13,835 nucleotides of DNA from Clostridia bacterium (GTDB taxonomy: Bacteria > Bacillota > Clostridia > Oscillospirales > QAMX01), in the NCBI GenBank assembly GCA_017556885.1, contig JAFYLV010000174.1, forward strand, positions 1 through 13,835, written 5' to 3'. How positions within the stretch are numbered: position 1 is the first letter of the stretch; every line of letters begins with the position of its first letter. Positions 1 through 5,070 of this stretch are shown here, piece after piece. The notes under the pieces are model-generated. The model was not told the origin of the DNA. It saw only the letters and a list, made by a program, of their open reading frames with translations, and made no database searches. The position numbers were made by a program, and so were the translations under genes.

Positions 1-63
1 CAGGGGCATCCGGAGGCCGACGGGTTGTTGCCGGAACTTTTCCGTTTTATTACAGAAGACTAA
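1..63 (+). CDS. C-terminal end of an unidentified upstream protein (partial)
   Basis: An open frame enters from the left edge in frame 1 and ends at a TAA at 61-63, giving 20 residues that end in ELFRFITED. The stretch GHPEADGLLPELFRFI looks like the amphipathic last helix of a globular enzyme, and a Gly-His-Pro followed by a helix is seen at the end of some hydrolases. This is too short to name a family. It lies 137 bp upstream of the next gene on the same strand, with neither a convincing terminator nor a convincing promoter between them, so the two may be co-transcribed. It could be a chance open frame, but the clean stop and the spacing favour a real gene end. Confidence 0.55.
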   Translation, partial: QGHPEADGLLPELFRFITED

Positions 64-200
64 TCCGTTCCAACGGAGCGTGAGCTCGCAAAAGTTTCCG
101 TATCCGGCGGTCTTTTCAGGGGAGCAATGCTCCCGTGGCGATTTGAATGATATGTTTCCATAGGTTTGAATTACAGTGCTGACTTTACGGAGGTAGTTTT
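64..200 (+). other. Intergenic leader of the first complete gene
   Basis: This 137-bp gap holds one compact hairpin, GGGAGC-AAT-GCTCCC at 120-134, which has no T-run after it and so is not a typical terminator. I find no well-spaced -35/-10 pair: the best match is TTGAAT (143-148) with a poor -10, TTGAAT (166-171). The ribosome binding site ACGGAGGT at 187-194 sits 6-7 bp before the ATG at 201 and fixes that start. Confidence 0.4.
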
Positions 201-1817
201 ATGTTTGTCTTTCTGCACGGCTATTCGCCCGATACCTGGGCCGCCATGGAAGCCACCGGACTTGTGCGTGATGCCGACGGCATCCGCTTCTGTCAGAGCC
301 TGGAAATTGCCGAAGAGTTGAAATTCAACCGTCTCGCCCGTAAGGACGGTGCACTTTTCCGTCTGCTTTCCGAGCGAAAATGCCCTTTTTATATCGATCG
401 GCTGCAGGGCGGCTGCTACATTGAAAACTACCCCTATGACCAAAAGCTTCTGGAAAACGTTCGCAGTGAGCTTGGGGACAATTTCTGGGGTTTTCAGATG
501 CATGAGTGGTTGTCAAATCACTACACGGAGATCAACGTCAAACTTAAGGAGATCCCGGGAGACGAGTGGACGAAGGAGCGCATCACCGAAGTCATGCAGC
601 GAAAATGGCCGGGGAAATATCTGTTTTTGGAAAGCATGACCCTGGACGAGCTCGTATCCTTTGGCAAACCCGCCGACCTGACCGAATTTTACCGCAATAT
701 GACCTCCATCTACCGCAAACGCCAGCAGCTCGGTGAGCTAATCCCTTGTGACAGTGCAATGCTGGCCTACGGCTTTGAGCTTTCCTGCGGCACGCGGCGC
801 ATCATGCCCGAGGTAGGTGCCCAGACGCCGGATGCCCGTGTGCAGATCTGCTACGCCCGCGGCATGACCCGCCGCAAGGGGCTCGATTTCGGTGTTTATT
901 ACGAGCCTTGGGGCGGAAAGCCCTTCTCGGCCTGCATGTACAATGACCTGCGCAACGAATGGGGTATTGACGAGAACTCCGATTTCCCCTTCAAGACGGC
1001 AGGTCCGACCGGCGGAAGCTCCCGTTCCCTGCAGCGGCGCATTTTCCTCTATGCCTATCTTTCCAACGCCGGCTTCCTGTCGGAGGAATGGGGCCTTTAC
1101 AACACGTTCTTAAACTGTGTCGATTTTGCCCTTTCCCCCTACGGACAGGTCAAGAAGGAGTTTATCGATTTTGTCGAAAAATACCCCGACGTCGGCCAAA
1201 AGCTTACCCCCATTGCCACTGTTCTTCCCGCAGAGCTGACCGTGCTTGAGAACATTGCAAAAGAGGATGCATTTTGCGGCTATCCCGTGGATTCCGGGCT
1301 CCTCCGGCAGGCAAAACGCGGCGTGCGCGCCCTCTTTGCCGAGAAATCTCCTATGCTCGGTGACGAGACCAACACGTTGAAAAACTCTTCCGTCCCCGAT
1401 GCCGTTGAGCTCTTCAATCTCGGGGCGGCCGACCTTGAGGATTACCGCTATCTGGTGGACCTCACGGGGGATGCGAGTTTCTCCGGACTGCACAAAAATA
1501 TCTGTGCACCCGAGGATGTTCCCGACCTTCTCCGCAGGGAACTTCCCTGCTACGTGGAGGGCGACCTGCACTGGATGGTCAACAAACGGGAGAGCGGCGG
1601 CTACTATCTCACGGTTTTCAACCACAGCGGTGTCATCCGCCGGGTCAGCGAGGGAGAATATACGCTTCCCGAGGCCGATGCGAGCGTCAGGCTTACGCTG
1701 CGTACCGCCGCAGATCCGGTGGTGCTGGAGGGAGGCGGAACACTCACGCGCAAAGGCGAGGAATATCTTCTCACCGTTCCCGCCGGAGATTTCGCATTCA
1801 TCCGTCTCCGCGGATAA
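201..1817 (+). CDS. Unassigned multidomain glycoside hydrolase-like protein
   Basis: A 538-residue protein with no signal peptide or membrane segment, so cytoplasmic. I do not recognise a named family. The first ~330 residues alternate short hydrophobic strands with helices, as in a TIM barrel, and carry acidic residues at strand ends typical of glycosidases: FQMHEW (E102), IMPEVGAQ (E204), VYYEPWGG (E235) and FLSEEWG (E295/E296). E204 and E235 are attractive catalytic candidates, by inference only. Residues ~335-440 resemble the alpha/beta middle domain that follows the barrel in GH42-like enzymes. Residues ~455-538 form a short beta-sandwich-like tail (YYLTVFNHSG, then a final FAFIRL strand). 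The start is supported by ACGGAGGT 6-7 bp upstream. It converges on the araC-type regulator, sharing a bidirectional terminator, and lies beside other sugar enzymes. Glycoside hydrolase is likely; substrate unknown. Confidence 0.7.
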   Translation: MFVFLHGYSPDTWAAMEATGLVRDADGIRFCQSLEIAEELKFNRLARKDGALFRLLSERKCPFYIDRLQGGCYIENYPYDQKLLENVRSELGDNFWGFQMHEWLSNHYTEINVKLKEIPGDEWTKERITEVMQRKWPGKYLFLESMTLDELVSFGKPADLTEFYRNMTSIYRKRQQLGELIPCDSAMLAYGFELSCGTRRIMPEVGAQTPDARVQICYARGMTRRKGLDFGVYYEPWGGKPFSACMYNDLRNEWGIDENSDFPFKTAGPTGGSSRSLQRRIFLYAYLSNAGFLSEEWGLYNTFLNCVDFALSPYGQVKKEFIDFVEKYPDVGQKLTPIATVLPAELTVLENIAKEDAFCGYPVDSGLLRQAKRGVRALFAEKSPMLGDETNTLKNSSVPDAVELFNLGAADLEDYRYLVDLTGDASFSGLHKNICAPEDVPDLLRRELPCYVEGDLHWMVNKRESGGYYLTVFNHSGVIRRVSEGEYTLPEADASVRLTLRTAADPVVLEGGGTLTRKGEEYLLTVPAGDFAFIRLRG

Positions 1818-1835
1818 AACACATCTCAAAAGCAA

Positions 1836-1870
1836 AAAACCGGCAGGCCTTCACCTGCCGGTTTTATTTT
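1836..1870. terminator. Bidirectional rho-independent terminator
   Basis: A perfect 12-bp stem (AAAACCGGCAGG at 1836-1847 pairing with 1854-1865) closes a 6-base loop, CCTTCA. It is followed by TTTTATTTTTT on the plus strand and preceded by a run of six A (1834-1839), which is a T-run when read from the minus strand. It therefore serves both the gene ending at 1817 and the regulator ending at 1871. Confidence 0.9.
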
Positions 1871-2656
1871 TTACTTCTTTTCCGCCAAATATTCCCGCGG
1901 CGAAACCCCCACCACTTTTTTAAAGACAGTGGAAAAATAGAGCGGGTCGGAAAATCCCGAGAGCAAGGCCACGTTCCGCACCGAATCGAGCCCGTGGTCA
2001 AAGAGGGACACCGCATATCGGACGCGGGTGATGCGCAGATGCTCCGCAAAACCGATACCCATTCCCTCCTTGAAAAGGTGTGACAAATATTTGGGATTGT
2101 AGGAAAGCTCCTCCGCGATGCGCCCGAGGGTCAGCTCCGGATCGTTGAAATTCTCCTCGATCTGCCCAAGCAGCCGGTAAAGCAGACCGTCCTTCTCCGC
2201 GCTCGCCGGGGTCAGACGCGAAAAGGTGTATAAAAGCATGCTTTCCGCCACCAGATCGGTGGTTTTCCCATCGGCGCGGGAAAGACTCTCTTTCCACAGA
2301 GGAAGCAGGCCGTCAAAGGCGCAGAAGCGCCGGTTTCCGGGGCGAATGTCAAAGCGGATAAAAAGCTCGTCGGCACGGGTCCCCGCAAACTGGATATACA
2401 TGAACTCACAGCCTTCTGTTTCTGTGAAGATCTCCTCTCCCCGGAAGGCAAAGACCACGTCGCCGGCAGAAAAAGGATGCACGGCCCCGTTGATCACGAA
2501 GTTTCCGCTGCCGCGGGAAACGAGGGATATCCGATGGGCAGACAGCACCGTTTTAACCCTCATGGTATCGTTGTTTCCCTCCAGCACAAAACAGGAGACG
2601 GACAGTCCTGTCTCCGCTCCGGGCATGATAAATTTACAGATGTTGTTATCCGTCAT
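1871..2656 (-). CDS. AraC-family transcriptional regulator
   Basis: A 261-residue DNA-binding regulator. Residues ~1-120 form a cupin-like ligand-sensing domain (HRISLVSRGSGNFVINGAVHPFSAGDVVF is the characteristic double-strand, glycine and GDV pattern). Residues ~160-261 form the AraC/XylS DNA-binding domain, with two helix-turn-helix units: LTLGRIAEELSYNPKYLSHLF (~176-196), then VRNVALLSGFSDPLYFSTVFKK (~226-247) and the closing VSPREYL. The frame is open back to 2731, but a good promoter lies at 2682-2710, so translation must start downstream. The ATG at 2656 has GAGAAG 8 bp upstream and is preferred over the ATG at 2662. It diverges from the Gfo/Idh gene and probably controls that gene and itself through the inverted repeat between them. 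The effector is probably a sugar, by family and context only. Confidence 0.92.
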   Translation of the reverse strand: MTDNNICKFIMPGAETGLSVSCFVLEGNNDTMRVKTVLSAHRISLVSRGSGNFVINGAVHPFSAGDVVFAFRGEEIFTETEGCEFMYIQFAGTRADELFIRFDIRPGNRRFCAFDGLLPLWKESLSRADGKTTDLVAESMLLYTFSRLTPASAEKDGLLYRLLGQIEENFNDPELTLGRIAEELSYNPKYLSHLFKEGMGIGFAEHLRITRVRYAVSLFDHGLDSVRNVALLSGFSDPLYFSTVFKKVVGVSPREYLAEKK

Positions 2657-2681
2657 ACGCATCACTTCTCTTTCTACGCCT

Positions 2682-2710
2682 ACTATACCTCTTTTATTTG
2701 AAAATAGCAA
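2682..2710 (-). promoter_or_regulatory. Promoter of the AraC-family regulator gene
   Basis: Read on the minus strand: -35 TTGCTA (2705-2710), a 17-bp spacer, and -10 TATAGT (2682-2687). The predicted start near 2675 leaves a ~19-base leader before the ATG at 2656. The spacer contains one arm of the 12-bp inverted repeat, so a protein bound there would block RNA polymerase. It lacks the TGn extended -10 seen in the other promoters of this window. Confidence 0.8.
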
Positions 2711-2736
2711 GCGCAGATCAAACCTTTTCAAATAAA
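2693..2736. promoter_or_regulatory. 12-bp inverted repeat, likely AraC-type operator
   Basis: TTTATTTGAAAA (2693-2704) and its exact reverse complement TTTTCAAATAAA (2725-2736) are separated by 20 bp, with centres 32 bp apart, about three helical turns, so both half-sites face the same side of the DNA. The left arm sits inside the regulator's own promoter. The right arm ends 17 bp upstream of the -35 of the divergent Gfo/Idh promoter. This arrangement suits self-repression together with activation of the divergent gene. The repeat is seen directly; the identity of the binding protein is inferred. Confidence 0.6.
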
Positions 2737-2753
2737 TCCATAGATTTTTTCCA

Positions 2754-2782
2754 TTGTCAACCGATATCCGGTTTGGTATACT
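2754..2782 (+). promoter_or_regulatory. Promoter of the Gfo/Idh gene
   Basis: -35 TTGTCA (2754-2759), a 17-bp spacer, and -10 TATACT (2777-2782) with an extended TGG just before it. The spacer starts with CCGATATCCGG, a near-palindrome that recurs in intergenic hairpins of this window. The predicted start near 2789 gives a ~65-base leader. Confidence 0.85.
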
Positions 2783-2805
2783 GAAAGCTGTAAAACGATC
2801 CTGCC

Positions 2806-2829
2806 CGCCGACACAAATAAACGTCGGCG
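2806..2829 (+). other. Leader hairpin upstream of the Gfo/Idh gene
   Basis: CGCCGAC (2806-2812) pairs perfectly with GTCGGCG (2823-2829) around a 10-base AT-rich loop, ending 11 bases before the ribosome binding site GGAGGAG (2841-2847). It has no T-run. It may stabilise the message or influence translation; no known riboswitch class is recognised. Confidence 0.4.
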
Positions 2830-2853
2830 CGGCATGACGAGGAGGAGAAAACT

Positions 2854-4101
2854 ATGGCAAACCTGAAGATCGGTATTTTTGGCGTTGGCCGCGGTGTGGA
2901 TCTTGCGCGGGACTTCTTGCACAACGGCTGCGATATCGTTGCGCTCTGCGACACGCGCCGGGAGAAGATGGAAGAAGCCGCACAGCGCCTTGGCGGTAAT
3001 GTCGCCATCTACGAGAATTTTGACGAGTTCATCGAGCACGGTATGGATGCCGTCGTCCTTGCAAACTATTTCCATGAGCACGCTCCCTACGCCATCAAGT
3101 GCTTTGAGAGAAACATCCACGTCTACTCCGAGTGCATCTCCAACGGCACCATGGCCGAGGGCGTCGAGCTCATCCGCGCCTTTGAGAAGAGCAGCAGCAT
3201 CTATATGCTCGCAGAAAACTATCCCCAGATGCGGACCAACCGCGAAATCAAGCGCGTTTGCGACGGCGGCTCTCTCGGAAAGATCTTATTTGCTGAGGGC
3301 GAATACAACCATCCCGTCAGTCCCACCGACGCAGGTTTCAGCAAGCGTTACAATTATTTCGAGGGTCACTGGCGCAACTACCTGCCCCGCACCTATTACA
3401 TCACCCACTCCCTCGGTCCTGTTATGTGGGCCACCGGCGCAACGCCCAAGCGTGTCAGCGCCTTTGTTGCAACCGCACCACTTGCCGAGGACCGTCCCAC
3501 CGCAAGCCGTGTCGGCGGCGACAATTCCGCCATCATCCTCACCCAGAATGACGACGGCTCCGTCTTCCGCGTCTGCGGTTGTGCTGCCTTCGGCGCACAC
3601 AACAACTCCTACCGTGTCTGCGGAACAGAAGGACAGATCGAAAGCCTGCGCGGCATGAGCAACAAGATCATGCTCCGCTACAATTCCTGGTCCAAGCCGG
3701 AAGGCATGGAGGATAACAACCTCTACGAGCCCTCCTGGAACGATCCCGATGAGGAGTTCATTTTGAAGAGCGGGCACGGCGGCGGCGACTATCTCACCTT
3801 CCGTATGTTTGTTGACTGCATCCGTGAAGGCCGTCAGCCCGAGCATCCCTTCGACATCCATTCTGCCGTTACCATGTCCTCTGTGGCGATCCTCGCTCAC
3901 CGCTCTGCCCTTGCCGGCGGCACTTCCTTTGAGATCCCCGATTTCCACGATGAGGCTTGCCGCGTTCAGTATGAGAACGACAATCTTACCCCCTTCCCCG
4001 GTGAAGACGGTTCCGAGCCCACCATCTGCCCCAGCACCTGCCCGGACCACACCCCCAGCGAGCTGCAGCTCAAGCTCTATCATGAGCTTCTCAATTCCTA
4101 A
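2854..4101 (+). CDS. Gfo/Idh/MocA-family NAD(P)-dependent enzyme, EKP motif altered
   Basis: 415 residues. The N-terminal Rossmann fold binds a nicotinamide cofactor: KIGIFGVGRGVD (G10, G12, G14), the ALCD strand end (~30-33), and VVLANYFHEH. Where most family members have the EKP motif with the catalytic lysine, this one reads YSECISN (91-97): the Glu is kept (E93) and the Lys is Cys94. The C-terminal alpha/beta domain has AEGEYNHP (~147-154), YITHSLGPV (H185-P189) and GHGGGDY (307-313). The H-x-x-G-P and GHGGxD patterns resemble GH109, whose members cleave glycosides through a transient NAD-linked oxidation, so hydrolase or epimerase chemistry is possible as well as simple dehydrogenation. 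The start follows GGAGGAG at 2841-2847. It has its own promoter and terminator, is divergent from the AraC-type regulator, and is its likely target. Family certain, reaction not. Confidence 0.88.
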   Translation: MANLKIGIFGVGRGVDLARDFLHNGCDIVALCDTRREKMEEAAQRLGGNVAIYENFDEFIEHGMDAVVLANYFHEHAPYAIKCFERNIHVYSECISNGTMAEGVELIRAFEKSSSIYMLAENYPQMRTNREIKRVCDGGSLGKILFAEGEYNHPVSPTDAGFSKRYNYFEGHWRNYLPRTYYITHSLGPVMWATGATPKRVSAFVATAPLAEDRPTASRVGGDNSAIILTQNDDGSVFRVCGCAAFGAHNNSYRVCGTEGQIESLRGMSNKIMLRYNSWSKPEGMEDNNLYEPSWNDPDEEFILKSGHGGGDYLTFRMFVDCIREGRQPEHPFDIHSAVTMSSVAILAHRSALAGGTSFEIPDFHDEACRVQYENDNLTPFPGEDGSEPTICPSTCPDHTPSELQLKLYHELLNS

Positions 4102-4114
4102 AACGTCATGCAAG

Positions 4115-4143
4115 CGCAGGCGGATATCCGCCTGCGATTTTTT
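4115..4143 (+). terminator. Rho-independent terminator after the Gfo/Idh gene
   Basis: A perfect 22-bp palindrome (4115-4136) starting CGCAGGCGG and centred on GGATATCC folds into a hairpin of about 9 bp with a small loop. TTTTTT follows at 4138-4143. It lies 13 bp after the stop codon. Confidence 0.88.
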
Positions 4144-4154
4144 CATCCCTCTAC

Positions 4155-4183
4155 TTGTACGCAATCGCTCTTTATGGTATACT
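4155..4183 (+). promoter_or_regulatory. Promoter of the short-chain dehydrogenase gene
   Basis: -35 TTGTAC (4155-4160), a 17-bp spacer, and -10 TATACT (4178-4183) with an extended TGG. The core GGTATACTG followed by AAA matches the Gfo/Idh promoter closely. The predicted start is near 4190, inside the palindrome at 4189-4200. Confidence 0.82.
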
Positions 4184-4188
4184 GTAAA

Positions 4189-4200
4189 TACAAATTTGTA
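4189..4200. promoter_or_regulatory. Perfect palindrome at the transcription start, candidate operator
   Basis: TACAAATTTGTA is a perfect 12-bp palindrome that begins 5 bp after the -10 box and covers about +1 to +11, a standard position for a repressor site. The site is AT-rich and could arise by chance. No regulator for it is identified here. Confidence 0.4.
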
Positions 4201-4219
4201 ATTTCGGGAGGATCGATCC

Positions 4220-5020
4220 ATGGGTCATCTCAGTGGAAAAACCGTTCTCATCACCGGCGGCGGACGCGCCGTGCTCTCTGACGGACGTCCCGGCTCCATC
4301 GGCTACGGCATCGCCCACGCCTATGCAAAGGAAGGCGCAAACATCGTCATCACCGGCCGCAACGTGCAGAAGCTTCAGGATGCCAAAGAAGAGCTGGAAA
4401 AGCTCTACGGGATCAAAGTCCTCCCTATCGCTGCGGATATTGCCGCCGGCGAGGATAATGCCGCCACCGTCAAGCGTGTGGTAGAAGAGACCGTTTCCAC
4501 TTTCGGCGGCATTGACGTGCTCATCAACAACGCCCAGGCCTCCGCCTCCGGCGTGACGCTCGCGGATCACACCACCGAGCAGTTTGATCTCGCCATGTAT
4601 TCCGGTCTTTACGCCGCCTTCTATTACATGCAGGCCTGCTATCCCTATCTGAAGGAAGCCAAGGGCTCCGTCATCAACTTTGCCTCCGGCGCCGGCCTCT
4701 TCGGCAATTATGGTCAGTGCGCCTACGCCGCCGCAAAGGAGGGCATCCGCGGTCTCACCCGCGTGGCCGCCACCGAGTGGAGCCGCGACGGCATCAACGT
4801 CAACGTCATCTGTCCTCTCGCCTGGACAGCACAGCTGGAGAATTTCCAGAAAGCCTATCCCGATGCCTTTGAAAAGAACGTGCACACGCCGCCCATGGGC
4901 TTCTTCGGCGATCCCGAAGAGCATATCGGCCGTGTTTGCGTGCAGCTTGCCCATCCCGATTTCAAGTATATGACCGGTGAGACCATCACCCTGGAGGGCG
5001 GTCTCGGTCTCCGTCCCTAA
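4220..5020 (+). CDS. Short-chain dehydrogenase/reductase (SDR)
   Basis: A 266-residue cytoplasmic NAD(P)-dependent oxidoreductase of classical SDR length. The cofactor motif is expanded: TGGGR (12-16) is followed by an extra segment, AVLSDGRP, before GSIGYGIA, where most SDRs have TGxxxGIG. Other landmarks are ITGRN after strand 2, ADI (72-74), INNAQAS (102-108, in place of NNAG), catalytic Ser156 in VINFASGAG, and Tyr169-x3-Lys173. The helix-4 Asn of the usual catalytic tetrad aligns with Gly129 in FDLAMYSGLYAAF. The C-terminus keeps ITLEGGLGL, the usual end strand. The start is set by GGGAGG (4206-4211), 8 bp upstream. It is transcribed alone, from its own promoter to a strong terminator, next to the Gfo/Idh gene. 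It probably oxidises or reduces a sugar or polyol, by context. Family certain, substrate unknown. Confidence 0.92.
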   Translation: MGHLSGKTVLITGGGRAVLSDGRPGSIGYGIAHAYAKEGANIVITGRNVQKLQDAKEELEKLYGIKVLPIAADIAAGEDNAATVKRVVEETVSTFGGIDVLINNAQASASGVTLADHTTEQFDLAMYSGLYAAFYYMQACYPYLKEAKGSVINFASGAGLFGNYGQCAYAAAKEGIRGLTRVAATEWSRDGINVNVICPLAWTAQLENFQKAYPDAFEKNVHTPPMGFFGDPEEHIGRVCVQLAHPDFKYMTGETITLEGGLGLRP

Positions 5021-5032
5021 AGGTAACACAAG

Positions 5033-5070
5033 AAAAGATCGGATATCCGAAACGGATATCCGATCTTTTT
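5033..5070. terminator. Strong bidirectional terminator
   Basis: A perfect 17-bp stem (AAAAGATCGGATATCCG at 5033-5049 with 5053-5069) closes an AAA loop. The stem carries its own A-run and T-run (TTTTTTT to 5072), so it terminates both the SDR gene and the convergent GH106-like gene, whose stop codon at 5071-5073 overlaps the T-run. Confidence 0.93.

Noticed and set aside
120..134. Hairpin GGGAGC-AAT-GCTCCC as a terminator of the upstream gene
   Set aside because: There is no T-run after it on either strand; it is kept only as part of the leader description.
2657..2731. Extended N-terminus of the AraC-type regulator starting at 2731
   Set aside because: The start would lie upstream of the regulator's own -10 and -35 boxes (2682-2710), so it would not be transcribed from them.
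2782..2795. CcpA cre-like sequence TGAAAGCTGTAAAA at the Gfo/Idh start site
   Set aside because: It misses two of the defining positions, including the central CG, so catabolite control is not supported by sequence.
3286..4221. A 311-residue minus-strand open frame over the Gfo/Idh gene
   Set aside because: It crosses a terminator and the SDR promoter, and the plus-strand frame is clearly Gfo/Idh.
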